IMG/VR virus record: IMGVR_UViG_3300034096_001618
Span: 1-64,000 of that record
Reading direction: 5' to 3' (one strand)
Source of the DNA: a virus
DNA: 64,000 nt
Shown: positions 22,907 to 30,914 of the stretch, piece after piece
How positions within the stretch are numbered: the first letter of the stretch is position 1
Layout of the letters: each line of letters opens with the position of its first letter
The notes under the pieces: generated by a model
Databases searched by the model: none
Seen by the model: the letters and a program-made list of their open reading frames with translations, nothing else
What the model was told of the DNA's origin: nothing
Program-made: the position numbers and the translations under genes

Positions 22907-23812
22907 ATGAAGACTGTAGCATTAGTCACCGGAGGAACAGGTTTTATTGGATATCACTTATGTAAATGGCTATACGAAAACGATTATCATGTCATAGCAA
23001 CTGGAATTAATGGAGAAAATAAACCTTTATGTCATGATTTACATTTGTTGCCATTGAATCAACTGCCATTTGACAAAATGCCTAATGTTGATATATGTTT
23101 TCATCAAGCTGCAAACAATGATACAACTGAAAGCAACTATGAAAAAATGTATGAAACAAATGTCATACATTCATCTACACTATTTCGTAAACTTTCGCAA
23201 GAAAATAATTGTAAGAATTTTGTCTATGCTTCTAGCTGTTCAATCTATGGAGACAGACCAATTCCTTTCAATGAAATTGAAACTGAGCCAAAGCCATTAA
23301 ATCCATATGCAGTTTCAAAGTTAGAGTTTGAAAATTTCGCAAAAGATTTCGCAGCACTAAACGGAGTAAAAACAATTGGCCTGCGATACACAAATGTTTA
23401 TGGTCCTTTTGAAGTTCATAAAGGCAAAAGAGCCAGCATGATAAGTCAGTTATTATTTCAAATCGAACAAGGAGAAAATCCTATTCTTTTCAAGAATGGC
23501 GAACAAATGCGTGATTGGATTTATGTTGCAGATGTAGTAAGAGCAAATGTTCTTGCGAGTAAGGCCAATACACAAGGCATATACAATGTTGGCTACAGCA
23601 TACCATATTCATTTAATTCATTGGTCAGAATGATATGTGAAAAGTTAAACAAAAAAGTTGAAATTCAGTATGTTGATTGTCCATTCTTGGACAAATATCA
23701 GTCTCATACTTCCGTAGACATATCTAGGTCCAGAATAGATTTAGGATTTATGCCTAGATGGTCAATAAGAGAAGTATTGCCAGAAATGATTCAACAAAAA
23801 AACCGCTCCTAG
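22907..23812 (+). CDS. NAD-dependent epimerase/dehydratase (extended SDR), heptose-epimerase-like
   Basis: A 301-residue extended short-chain dehydrogenase: TGGTGFIG NAD-binding loop at residues 8-15, YASSCSIYG with the catalytic Ser (about 110-118), YAVSK catalytic Tyr/Lys (about 140), GLRYTNVYGP and DWIYVADVVRAN typical of nucleotide-sugar epimerases. The overall pattern is nearest RfaD/GalE-type enzymes. It probably makes a nucleotide sugar for the glycan pathway encoded elsewhere in the window. AGAGG site upstream and a terminator overlapping its stop codon make it a single-gene unit. Confidence 0.9.
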   Translation: MKTVALVTGGTGFIGYHLCKWLYENDYHVIATGINGENKPLCHDLHLLPLNQLPFDKMPNVDICFHQAANNDTTESNYEKMYETNVIHSSTLFRKLSQENNCKNFVYASSCSIYGDRPIPFNEIETEPKPLNPYAVSKLEFENFAKDFAALNGVKTIGLRYTNVYGPFEVHKGKRASMISQLLFQIEQGENPILFKNGEQMRDWIYVADVVRANVLASKANTQGIYNVGYSIPYSFNSLVRMICEKLNKKVEIQYVDCPFLDKYQSHTSVDISRSRIDLGFMPRWSIREVLPEMIQQKNRS

Positions 23813-23826
23813 TGGAACGGTTTTTT
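23796..23826 (+). terminator. Rho-independent terminator
   Basis: AAAAAACCGCTCC and GGAACGGTTTTTT form a stem with one mismatch around the loop TAGT, which contains part of the epimerase stop codon. Active for the rightward epimerase transcript and probably also leftward. Confidence 0.85.
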
Positions 23827-23852
23827 AAAATTTTTCAAAAAATTACTTTTAT

Positions 23853-25217
23853 TTATGATTCACTTCTTAATGCCTGATAGAGATTATTGGTATCAATCGT
23901 CTTGAACAATGATTCACAACCAGTACTGTATTTTGAAGCTGGGTCTCCTTCTCCGATCATGCTGTTGACGCTCTTCCACCAAGACGATTCTTCCTTGGTG
24001 ACTTTTTCATTTTCGCCATGATGTTTCTTTTTAGATTTTAAATTTCTAAGTTTTTCAAAGTCGTGATGTGTAATCTTGCCATCTGGTTTGCTTTCTGGCC
24101 CCGATACATCTAACTTTTTCTGCCCACCTTTTAACATTTTCTTCATAGAACCCATAGAACTCTTAACAGCATCTTCGCCGTCTTCTTTACCACAGCCCAT
24201 TTTCTTTTTGCCATGTTTCATATACTTCATGCCTTCGTCGTCTTCTTTACCACAGCCCATTTTCTTTTTGCCATGTTTCATATACTTCATGCCTTCGTCG
24301 TCTTCTTTACCACAGCCCATTTTCTTTTTGCCATGTTTCATATACTTCATGTTTTTTTTGCTATGTTTGACAGATTCTGTTTTATTGTGACCCATTTCTT
24401 CATCATCATGTCTAGAATGCATATCACTCATGTCATCACTCATGTCATCACTCATGTCATCGCTCATGTCATCGCTCATGTCATCACCCATGTCTTCATC
24501 TTCATCTTCATGGCGACGATGGCGCATATCACCCATGTCTTCATCTTCATCTTCATGGCGACGATGGCGACGATGGCGCATATCACCCATGTCTTCGTCA
24601 TCATCTTCGTCATCATCTTCGTCATCATGGTGCATATCGCCCATTTCTTCGTCTTCGTCTTCGTCTTCGTCATCATCTTCGTCATCATGGTGCATATCAC
24701 CCATTTCATCGTCATCATGATCCATGTCGCTCATTTCATCGTCATCATGATCCATGTCATCATGATCCATGTCATCATGATCCATGTCATCATGATCCAT
24801 GTCGCTCATTTCATCGTCATCATGATCATCTCTAGGAAGATCTTCATCTTCAAAGAATCTGAAGGTATTTTCGTTTTTAAGTTCTTCGTTCTTACACATT
24901 TTGCATTTTGATTTTTTCTTTTTAGAACTTGTACTATGCATAGCGCCACATTCGGGGCAAACAGACATCTTTATTTTTTTGCCTTTGTGTTTTTTATGGC
25001 CAACTTTAATTGATGGCATGTCTTTTATTTCTGCTGGCTCAACAAGGCTTGCGTCACCATACATTTTCTTGACTTTTTTCTTCATTGACTTTCCAACTTT
25101 GGCTTCCTCGAAGCCAAATTGTGATTGTATGCCAAGATTAGAAGGTTTTCCAAAACCAAGGTTAAAACTTGGAAGCACCGATTCGTTGACCATCTTCCAC
25201 TGTTTGTATGACAGCAT
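23853..25217 (-). CDS. Repeat-rich acidic His/Asp/Met protein with zinc finger and capsid-targeting-like N-terminus
   Basis: A 454-residue protein starting MLSYKQWKMVNES, a leader-like N-terminus with V-N-E as a near match to the protease site. Residues 87-108 hold a zinc pair (CPECGAMH and CKMC). Residues about 125-270 are almost only D, E, H, M and S (DMDHDD units, then MGDMRHRRHEDED, then SDDM repeats). Three copies of a 20-residue unit with MKYMKHGKKKMGCGKE follow, then an EF-hand-like PDGKITHHDFEKLR (about 388). Abundant His/Asp/Met/Cys suggests metal binding. Extreme composition bias suggests a disordered, possibly head-packaged polyanion. Function unknown. Confidence 0.75.
   Translation of the reverse strand: MLSYKQWKMVNESVLPSFNLGFGKPSNLGIQSQFGFEEAKVGKSMKKKVKKMYGDASLVEPAEIKDMPSIKVGHKKHKGKKIKMSVCPECGAMHSTSSKKKKSKCKMCKNEELKNENTFRFFEDEDLPRDDHDDDEMSDMDHDDMDHDDMDHDDMDHDDDEMSDMDHDDDEMGDMHHDDEDDDEDEDEDEEMGDMHHDDEDDDEDDDEDMGDMRHRRHRRHEDEDEDMGDMRHRRHEDEDEDMGDDMSDDMSDDMSDDMSDDMSDMHSRHDDEEMGHNKTESVKHSKKNMKYMKHGKKKMGCGKEDDEGMKYMKHGKKKMGCGKEDDEGMKYMKHGKKKMGCGKEDGEDAVKSSMGSMKKMLKGGQKKLDVSGPESKPDGKITHHDFEKLRNLKSKKKHHGENEKVTKEESSWWKSVNSMIGEGDPASKYSTGCESLFKTIDTNNLYQALRSES
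24181..24350 (+). repeat. Tandem 60-bp repeat, three copies
   Basis: Units at 24181-24240 and 24241-24300 are identical and a third at 24301-24350 matches over 50 bases. They encode the MKYMKHGKKKMGCGKEDDEG repeats of the acidic protein. Perfect identity indicates very recent duplication or gene conversion. Confidence 0.95.
24420..24830 (+). repeat. Short tandem repeats coding the acidic low-complexity region
   Basis: Repeated units of about 12-15 bases (for example CATCATGATCCATGT, CATCACTCATGT) encode DHDDMD and SDDM runs. This is a slippage-prone, fast-evolving tract within the gene. Confidence 0.85.
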
Positions 25218-25257
25218 GGCATTCCTCTTTCATTAAAATAGAACACGACTCATAAAA

Positions 25258-25267
25258 CTATATATGT
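25258..25267. promoter_or_regulatory. TATATA late-promoter-like element between divergent genes
   Basis: CTATATATGT is nearly palindromic and lies 32 bases before the rightward gene at 25299 and about 41 bases before the leftward gene at 25217; it could serve either direction. Confidence 0.35.
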
Positions 25268-25298
25268 GGAGCATTTATATTTTCATTAAGGATTTACC

Positions 25299-26093
25299 AT
25301 GAGAAAACTGTTAATTTCGACAGTAATTCTTTTTGGATTTTTCATTATGTTCTTAATATTGAAAAATAATCATAATAATATACCAGAAATTGATGTTTTA
25401 AATCCAAATTTAATTGAAATTCCAGTTAGTAAAAACGAAATAGTAAATAGAATAAACAACAAAAATAAAAAAATTAATTCTATTTTAATTAAAAATATGC
25501 CAATAAAAGCAAAAAATGGTAGAATGACATTTAAACTTACTGGTGATTTGGCTCATAGTAAAGATAAATTTTTTCGTTTCATTGTTACCAGTAAAATTAC
25601 TGGCAAAGAAATGGATATCGGATCAAACAATGATATATTTTGGTTTTGGTCTAAAAGAATAAGTCCGCCAGCACTTTATTTTAGCAAACACGAAGACTTA
25701 TGGAAGACAAATTTAAAAACGCCATTAAATCCAGCTTGGATGATTGAGTCTCTTAACATTAATTTAATTGATCAAAATAATATTTCATCAATTTCAGAAG
25801 ATGGTGTTTACTTGTATTTACGAGAAAAAAGAAAAACAGCCGCAGGAGATGATTGTGTATTCATAACTGTTATTCATAAAAAATCTGAAACTGTATGGGC
25901 TAGAAAGCTTATTGATTTAAATGGCAATGGAATAGTTAGTACATTTTACAGTGGTGAAAATATAATTATTGACTGGAAAGATGAAAATGCCAGCATGGAA
26001 TGGGACACAACAAATAAAGAATTAAATGTCAATTTGTCTAATTCCATGTGGCAACTACCAAAATATAAAAACAAAATAAATATGGGTGAATAA
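25299..26093 (+). CDS. LolA/lipoprotein-like exported protein with planctomycete-type signature
   Basis: A 264-residue protein with an N-terminal hydrophobic anchor (residues 4-21, LLISTVILFGFFIMFLIL) and a LolA-like beta-sheet domain. The stretch MTFKLTGDLAHSKDKFFRF, then MDIGSNNDIFWFWSKR and PPALYFSKHEDLW, follows the [DV]-x-G-S-N-[DN]-x-x-F-W-F-W ... P-P-A-L-Y pattern that I recall from planctomycete envelope proteins. It is expected in the host periplasm or inner membrane. AAGGA site upstream. Such a gene probably came from the host, and its role in infection is unknown. Confidence 0.7.
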   Translation: MRKLLISTVILFGFFIMFLILKNNHNNIPEIDVLNPNLIEIPVSKNEIVNRINNKNKKINSILIKNMPIKAKNGRMTFKLTGDLAHSKDKFFRFIVTSKITGKEMDIGSNNDIFWFWSKRISPPALYFSKHEDLWKTNLKTPLNPAWMIESLNINLIDQNNISSISEDGVYLYLREKRKTAAGDDCVFITVIHKKSETVWARKLIDLNGNGIVSTFYSGENIIIDWKDENASMEWDTTNKELNVNLSNSMWQLPKYKNKINMGE

Positions 26094-26094
26094 T

Positions 26095-26328
26095 TTATTT
26101 GTTTAGTGATTTTCTAATTGCGTCTCTTCTCAATGCTTGAGTTTTACGCTTTTCCGCATTGATTCCACCTGAATTTAAAGGTTGTACAGGTGTCATTGAT
26201 TGATTTCTAACTTCTGTTGGCGCTCTAGTTGCGGCAATTCCTCCAGTTGCTGACCTTGCAGAAGTTATCGGTCTAATAATTGGAGTTTTGCTTCTATTAG
26301 ATATACCTTTATTACAACCACATGCCAT
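26095..26328 (-). CDS. Small protein with N-terminal CGCN motif
   Basis: A 77-residue basic protein starting MACGCNKGISNRSKTP and otherwise polar, probably disordered (Thr/Arg/Pro-rich), ending in a basic helix (RRDAIRKSLNK). GGAGG lies 5 bases upstream. The N-terminal C-G-C-N motif recurs in the gene just upstream (26345-26521). Possibly metal binding; function unknown. Confidence 0.7.
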   Translation of the reverse strand: MACGCNKGISNRSKTPIIRPITSARSATGGIAATRAPTEVRNQSMTPVQPLNSGGINAEKRKTQALRRDAIRKSLNK

Positions 26329-26344
26329 TTTACCTCCATATCAC

Positions 26345-26521
26345 TTACAACGGATGTTGAAAGCGTGTTTTTGATATTTTACTCTTTCTTTTATGAACGG
26401 ATTTAATCAATTCAGCCAATTCCATTTGACTATTGCTTAAAGACCGTTGTTTAAATACAATATCATTAGGTGATTTTGAGTCACCATTGCAACCACAGCC
26501 TTTTTTTTGTTCTGGTTCCAT
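26345..26521 (-). CDS. Small Cys-containing protein, CGCN family
   Basis: A 58-residue frame starting MEPEQKKGCGCNGDSKSP and continuing SNSQMELAELIKSVHKRK. The GCGCN motif matches that of the next gene, which starts 17 bases downstream. The pair probably forms an operon. It is short but has coding character and no competing gene on the other strand. Function unknown. Confidence 0.6.
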   Translation of the reverse strand: MEPEQKKGCGCNGDSKSPNDIVFKQRSLSNSQMELAELIKSVHKRKSKISKTRFQHPL

Positions 26522-26549
26522 ACTCTATTTATACTGCTGGGTCATAATT

Positions 26550-28055
26550 ATGAACAAAGAAGAAGAAGTAAAACAGCTTATAAAGCAAGCCTATGAAAAG
26601 GCTTATGAAAAATTTCAAGAAAAAAAATATGAAATTGTTTGTGTTATAGCGGAGCAAATTTTAAAAGTAAGTCCCAATGAATGGCAGGCCATGCAAATTC
26701 TTGGTTTGTCTTATAGTGCGTTAAATCGTTTCGATGATTCTATCATCATATTGAAAAGATGTTTAGAATTAAATTCTGACAATGCAGAAACACTTAATGA
26801 TTTGGCTTTGGCTTATTCTGGTAAATATGATTATGATAATTCTATAAAATATTTAGAAAAAGCGATTGATGTGAAGCCAGACATGGCAGTTTTTCACAGC
26901 AACCTTGGTCTTCAATATCGGCACAAGAAAAATAATGACAAGGCAATAGAATCTTTTAAAAAATCTATTTCCTTGTCAGAAAAACCTGAAACATTGGCTA
27001 TGCTTGGCGGATGTTATGGTGAAAAAAAACAACTTGACGAAGCTGAGAAATATATTTTAAAAGCATTAGAGTTAAATCCTAACTTTGCTGCTGCTCATGT
27101 TGATTTGTCCTCTATTCTTAAATTGCAAGGAAAATGGAAAGAAGGCTTCTCTGAATATGAATGGCGATCTGATGTTTATGATCAATTGCAAATATGGAAA
27201 AAGATATACAATCCTGCTAAAAAATGGCGTGGAGAAGACATTAGCGGCAAAAGAATTGTCATCCATACTGAACAAGGGCATGGTGATGCAATTCAATTTA
27301 TTAGGTATTTAAAACCATTAAAAAATAAAGGCGCATATATCATATTGCATTGCGCTGAATCTCTCAAATCAATATTTTTTAATCTTGCTGATGAATTTTA
27401 TACAACTGAACCAAATACTGTTGCAAATTGGGATGTAGGAAACAACATACCAGAACATGACTATCATTGTTCTGTTATGAGTTTACCTAATATATTACAG
27501 TCAATTTTTACATATTATTCATATATTAAAGTTGATCGAAATTTTGATTTAAGCAATTATAAAAACAATAAAAAAATTGGAATTGTTTGGGCAGGTAATC
27601 CACAACATCCCAATGACAGAGAAAGATCTTGTAGATTAGAATTATTTAGAAAAATATCTAAAATAGACGGCGTTAAGCTTTTTAGTTTAATGAAAGACAC
27701 TCGACCCAGAGCGTATAAAGACAATGGTATATCTGTTGATTTAACAATAGGATCAGAAGATATAAAAGTTGTTGATCTTTGCGAATACATCAATGACTTC
27801 GAGGACACTGCCTCTATAATAAATTCTTTAGACTTAATAATTAGCGTTGATTCATCCGTAATTCATTTGGCAGGGGCCATGGGGAAACCTTGTTTTGGTT
27901 TGATTTCATGGAATCCTGATTGGAGATGGGAAGTAGAAGGCGATTGCACAGTTTGGTATCCAAGCGTTTCATTGGTTAGGCAAAAAGAACGTGGAAATTG
28001 GGATTCTGTTTTTGAAGAAGTTGAAATTTTAGTTGAAAAGTTTTTCAATGAATGA
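26550..28055 (+). CDS. TPR-domain glycosyltransferase (GT41/GT9-like)
   Basis: A 501-residue protein: about five tetratricopeptide repeats (residues 10-215; for example AETLNDLALAYSGKYDYDNSI and AAHVDLSSILKLQGKWKEGF) and a C-terminal GT-B domain. The latter has RIVIHTEQGHGDAIQFIRY (about 237), IGIVWAGNPQHPNDRERS (about 350) and LIISVDSSVIHLAGAMGKP (about 440), diagnostic of TPR-linked transferases related to O-GlcNAc transferase. These enzymes glycosylate proteins or glycans. The start is the ATG of MNKEEEVK; the frame extends upstream without support. A strong terminator follows. Confidence 0.9.
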   Translation: MNKEEEVKQLIKQAYEKAYEKFQEKKYEIVCVIAEQILKVSPNEWQAMQILGLSYSALNRFDDSIIILKRCLELNSDNAETLNDLALAYSGKYDYDNSIKYLEKAIDVKPDMAVFHSNLGLQYRHKKNNDKAIESFKKSISLSEKPETLAMLGGCYGEKKQLDEAEKYILKALELNPNFAAAHVDLSSILKLQGKWKEGFSEYEWRSDVYDQLQIWKKIYNPAKKWRGEDISGKRIVIHTEQGHGDAIQFIRYLKPLKNKGAYIILHCAESLKSIFFNLADEFYTTEPNTVANWDVGNNIPEHDYHCSVMSLPNILQSIFTYYSYIKVDRNFDLSNYKNNKKIGIVWAGNPQHPNDRERSCRLELFRKISKIDGVKLFSLMKDTRPRAYKDNGISVDLTIGSEDIKVVDLCEYINDFEDTASIINSLDLIISVDSSVIHLAGAMGKPCFGLISWNPDWRWEVEGDCTVWYPSVSLVRQKERGNWDSVFEEVEILVEKFFNE

Positions 28056-28059
28056 AAAA

Positions 28060-28094
28060 GCGTGTCGTATTAACGACACGCCTTATTTTTTTTT
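28060..28094 (+). terminator. Bidirectional rho-independent terminator
   Basis: GCGTGTCGT (28060-28068) and ACGACACGC (28073-28081) form a perfect 9-bp stem with loop ATTA, flanked by an A-run on the left and a T-run on the right; it serves both converging genes. Confidence 0.95.
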
Positions 28095-28106
28095 AAATCA
28101 ATTATA

Positions 28107-28487
28107 TTAGCGGCTGGCGGTTGGACGACTAATCGTTGTACCATTGCTAGCTTGCGTTGATGGAGGAGTTGCAGGACGAGCAGTAGCCTTAGAAGCAACT
28201 GAAGACTTCTTAGCCGCCTTCTTGGTGGCAGTTGCCTTTGCAGCAACCTTTGTTGTCTTAGCAGCTGTTGTGTTGTCAGAAACTTCTACATCGCTGAAGC
28301 CTAGAGCCTTGGCAACATTCCGTGCAGTCCCAAGTACTGCCGAACGGGTAGGGAACTGTGTGCTGTTGTCAGCACGACGACGAAGCTTGGTTGGCACCAA
28401 ATTAGCGGAAATGGTAACAGTGCCTTCAAAGATTTCGCCATCGGCGGTCTTGCGGCTAACTAGGCGGACAGGTAGGGTATTGCTCAT
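28107..28487 (-). CDS. Small basic protein with histone-like Ala/Lys tail
   Basis: A 126-residue protein: an N-terminal beta-rich domain (residues 1-70, VRLVSRKTADGEIFEGTVT; RSAVLGTARNVAKALGF) and an Ala/Lys/Thr-rich basic tail (KVAAKATATKKAAKKSS) like histone H1 or bacterial DNA-binding tails. It could bind phage DNA or the nucleoid. AAGGA lies about 11 bases upstream and a short hairpin (ACCGTC/GACGGT, 28507-28525) is in the leader. Higher GC than its neighbours suggests high expression. Confidence 0.7.
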   Translation of the reverse strand: MSNTLPVRLVSRKTADGEIFEGTVTISANLVPTKLRRRADNSTQFPTRSAVLGTARNVAKALGFSDVEVSDNTTAAKTTKVAAKATATKKAAKKSSVASKATARPATPPSTQASNGTTISRPTASR

Positions 28488-28590
28488 AAGAAACTTTTCC
28501 TTTCATTACCGTCAACTAATGACGGTTTACAAGTTGCGGCACAATCAATCGATGCGCCGATATAAATTATAAAAATAAGTAAGTAAAAAG

Positions 28591-29277
28591 TCAAGAATAT
28601 TTCTTACATTCCATGTTAATAAAACTAAAATTTTTCAATTTTTCCGTAGAAATCTTGAAATCACCATCAAAACAATCATTGAATGTAGGGTCAAGTATCA
28701 TCTTACCATTAGGAATTTCTTTGATTTTGTAAAATTTATCAATACACTTTTTATATTTTGAAATAAATTTACCAACATTTAATGACTTTACATTTTTTTC
28801 TAAATCAAATACAGACAAAATTTCTACAACTGTTTTTTTAATTTCAGAAAAATTAATTTTATTGCCATCAACTCCAATTCGATTGAAATCAATAAACCAA
28901 AGCATTGTTTGCTCATCGTAAACAAACAAAGGATTTTTCAACCCAACAAATTTATGTTTTTCAATATAATCAATAATATCATGAAACCACATCTTTGAAC
29001 CATAATTACTCAAATAATTTTGATAATAATACCAAGCAATTATTGTCTTGAAAGTTAAAATCAAAATATTATTCTTTTTTCGTCTTTGAAAATTATTACG
29101 CAAACAAAATTCACAAAAATGAACATCATCTCCACTTAATTTTTTGCAAATATTATAGTTTTGATCTTCATTTGAACATTTTTTAAAACAAAATTCACAA
29201 AAATGAATAAATATTTCAGATAACTCTCCTGAAGATGGACTCGACAGGCTTTGTATCTGAATTTTATTTACATTCAT
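28591..29277 (-). CDS. Cys/His-rich hypothetical protein
   Basis: A 228-residue protein from the ATG of MNVNKIQIQSLSSPSSG; an upstream TTG in frame (29352) lacks support. It has two HFCEFC motifs (about residues 24 and 54), each with nearby Cys (CFKKC; NICKK), likely two zinc knuckles. The rest is charged and aromatic (WYYYQNYL; MWFHDIIDYIEKHKF; LWFIDFNRIGVDGN). Family not recognised. No clear ribosome site. Upstream it diverges from the two tandem small genes. Confidence 0.65.
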   Translation of the reverse strand: MNVNKIQIQSLSSPSSGELSEIFIHFCEFCFKKCSNEDQNYNICKKLSGDDVHFCEFCLRNNFQRRKKNNILILTFKTIIAWYYYQNYLSNYGSKMWFHDIIDYIEKHKFVGLKNPLFVYDEQTMLWFIDFNRIGVDGNKINFSEIKKTVVEILSVFDLEKNVKSLNVGKFISKYKKCIDKFYKIKEIPNGKMILDPTFNDCFDGDFKISTEKLKNFSFINMECKKYS

Positions 29278-29361
29278 ATTTTGCTGTTTCTTAATTAAAT
29301 TATACGGAACTGCATAGATAATACTAAGTGAGTCAGACCAACTCAAGTACAAGAGGAAATT

Positions 29362-29580
29362 ATGAATACATTTGTGAAATGGGCAGAAAAAACCAAGAAG
29401 GAGCTTCCAATTTACAGAACCGAAGAAGCTGGATCACAGAGAAGAGCAGGAATTGCATATTGGGCGTATCCTGATGCTTATGTTCGCAATCAATATCCAG
29501 ACGCATATTTCACTCCTTATGCTGCTGATGCACTATTTAAATTGGGTTATGGTAAGGGCGGACCAAAGGCAGGAAAATAA
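29362..29580 (+). CDS. Small YPDAY-repeat protein, paralogue 1, with capsid-targeting-like start
   Basis: A 72-residue protein starting MNTFVKWAEKTKKELP, followed by AGIAYWAYPDAYVRNQYPDAY. It is about half identical to the next gene's product over its whole length, so the two are tandem paralogues. The leader resembles the capsid-targeting pattern. AGAGG precedes ATG. Small virion-associated proteins are the best guess. Confidence 0.75.
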   Translation: MNTFVKWAEKTKKELPIYRTEEAGSQRRAGIAYWAYPDAYVRNQYPDAYFTPYAADALFKLGYGKGGPKAGK

Positions 29581-29582
29581 TA

Positions 29583-29813
29583 ATGAAAAGCTTTATTCAA
29601 TGGGCTGGTGACAATAAGGCAGAATTACCAGTTTATAAACAAGATGAAGGTGGCAGTATCGTAAGGAACGGTATTGCCTATTGGGCTTATCCTGATGGAT
29701 ACATAAGAAGCCATTATCCTGACGCATACTTTATGAGTCGTGCTGCTGATGCACTATGGAAGATGTCACCCGGACCTCCTATTACAAAGCACAAGCATCA
29801 TGTTAGTCACTAA
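29583..29813 (+). CDS. Small YPDAY-repeat protein, paralogue 2, with capsid-targeting-like start
   Basis: A 76-residue paralogue of the preceding gene: MKSFIQWAGDNKAELPVY, then GIAYWAYPDGYIRSHYPDAYF, with a His-rich tail (KHKHHVSH). It starts 2 bases after the preceding stop and has an AGGA site inside the preceding coding region. After its TAA the same frame stays open for 24 more codons (DYALGTNGELEYEKGKDYE), which may mark an eroded C-terminus. Confidence 0.75.
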   Translation: MKSFIQWAGDNKAELPVYKQDEGGSIVRNGIAYWAYPDGYIRSHYPDAYFMSRAADALWKMSPGPPITKHKHHVSH

Positions 29814-29900
29814 ACTCCACCTGATTATGCACTTGGGACTAATGGCGAACTAGAGTATGAAAAGGGAAAAGACTACGAGACAGATTGAAAAATTAATTTT

Positions 29901-29945
29901 TCTAGTTCAAGTCGATATCAACAAAGACTTGAACTAGAAATTTTT
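29901..29945 (+). terminator. Bidirectional rho-independent terminator
   Basis: TCTAGTTCAAGTC (29901-29913) pairs perfectly with GACTTGAACTAGA (29926-29938) and lies between convergent genes, with T-rich flanks on both sides. Confidence 0.9.
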
Positions 29946-29948
29946 ATA

Positions 29949-30269
29949 TCATTTCGCTTTTTTGACTCTATTTTTATGATCTTCTTCGTTTATGCTTTGA
30001 ACATCGTTTGGAACCATTTGCGGCACTCTTTCCCAATAAGCCCATTGATCTTCATTTTGAGGATTCTGGAAAATCATACCTTTTTTCCAGTACTTATTGA
30101 GCAGTTCTTCAACTCTTTCTTTTGAAAGTCCTGATTCTTTAGCAATTGCAGCTACACTTCGCCATTGCCATTTAGGATTACGGCCAAGAGCAATAAAAAA
30201 TTCTTGTTCTTCATCGCCAGCTTTACATCCTTGTGGATAGACATCCGTCCATTTTGGAAGTTTTTTCAT
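29949..30269 (-). CDS. Winged-helix-like small protein
   Basis: A 106-residue protein: PQGCKAGDEEQEFFIALG, then WQWRSVAAIAKESGLSKERVEELLNKY (a helix-turn-helix, residues about 34-60) and GMIFQNPQNEDQWAYWER (wing). Similar small winged-helix proteins occur in large phages, from memory. Likely DNA-binding or a subunit of a DNA-associated complex. AGGAGA site upstream. Confidence 0.75.
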   Translation of the reverse strand: MKKLPKWTDVYPQGCKAGDEEQEFFIALGRNPKWQWRSVAAIAKESGLSKERVEELLNKYWKKGMIFQNPQNEDQWAYWERVPQMVPNDVQSINEEDHKNRVKKAK

Positions 30270-30365
30270 AAGTTCTCCTAAAAAACTATAAGTACAACAT
30301 ACTATAATATCAAGAAGTTTAGATAAATTCTAAATTTTCTAAACATAGCACGAACCGAGGAAAAA

Positions 30366-30854
30366 ATGAAATATGCACCAAGAGCCAATCGATACGAACG
30401 CCGTCAGATGCACGCAGCTAAACTTGCTAGCGACATGGGCGGAACTGGTATTTACGTTTTTGAAAATAACACCGATGGCGACCTGAAGCTTCCTAAAGCA
30501 ACAGTAGGGGGACTCAAAACAATAGGTCCAAGGAAAAGATTTCAAGGTGACAGTTATTTTCTTAAATGGGTTGGGTCACCGATGAATCTTTTACGTTTAA
30601 TTGAGGAAATTAAACCTAAAATGACCACCCAAGAAATTGCAGATAAAATTTCTCAAGAACAAGGAACAGTCATGACGGAACAGAAACTTATTCTCGATCA
30701 GCCCGATACCATTACAAATAAAGGCAAAATAGAACATGTGGTTGCTAATGATCAGCCACTACAGTCTCTTAATGATGCTTGTGCAGCAAAACCAAACAAA
30801 GACATTTTGATCAGCGAAAATCCTCTTGATGGCATCGCTATCATTAAAGGATAA
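30366..30854 (+). CDS. Hypothetical protein
   Basis: A 162-residue protein starting MKYAPRANRYERRQMH, with MGGTGIYVFENNTDGDLKLP (about 25-45) and a helical part (LLRLIEEIKPKMTTQEIADKI). The second half is variable and may bind partners. AGGA lies 5 bases before ATG. No family recognised. It is a single gene bounded by two terminators. Confidence 0.75.
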   Translation: MKYAPRANRYERRQMHAAKLASDMGGTGIYVFENNTDGDLKLPKATVGGLKTIGPRKRFQGDSYFLKWVGSPMNLLRLIEEIKPKMTTQEIADKISQEQGTVMTEQKLILDQPDTITNKGKIEHVVANDQPLQSLNDACAAKPNKDILISENPLDGIAIIKG

Positions 30855-30871
30855 AATTTATTGTAAGAACA

Positions 30872-30914
30872 AATAATCCTAGTTGAATTTTAGCTTAACT
30901 AGGATTATTTAATT
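30872..30914 (+). terminator. Bidirectional rho-independent terminator
   Basis: AATAATCCTAGTT (30872-30884) and AACTAGGATTATT (30897-30909) form a perfect 13-bp stem between convergent genes, followed by a T-rich tract. Confidence 0.9.

Noticed and set aside
24181-24360. Regularly spaced direct repeats that could look like a CRISPR array
   Set aside because: The 60-bp units are contiguous, have no variable spacers and encode in-frame protein repeats in a long gene; no cas genes are nearby.
24213-24911. Long His/Ile/Val and Ser-rich reading frames opposite the acidic repeat protein
   Set aside because: They are antisense products of the low-complexity DHD/SDD repeats and begin without ribosome sites.
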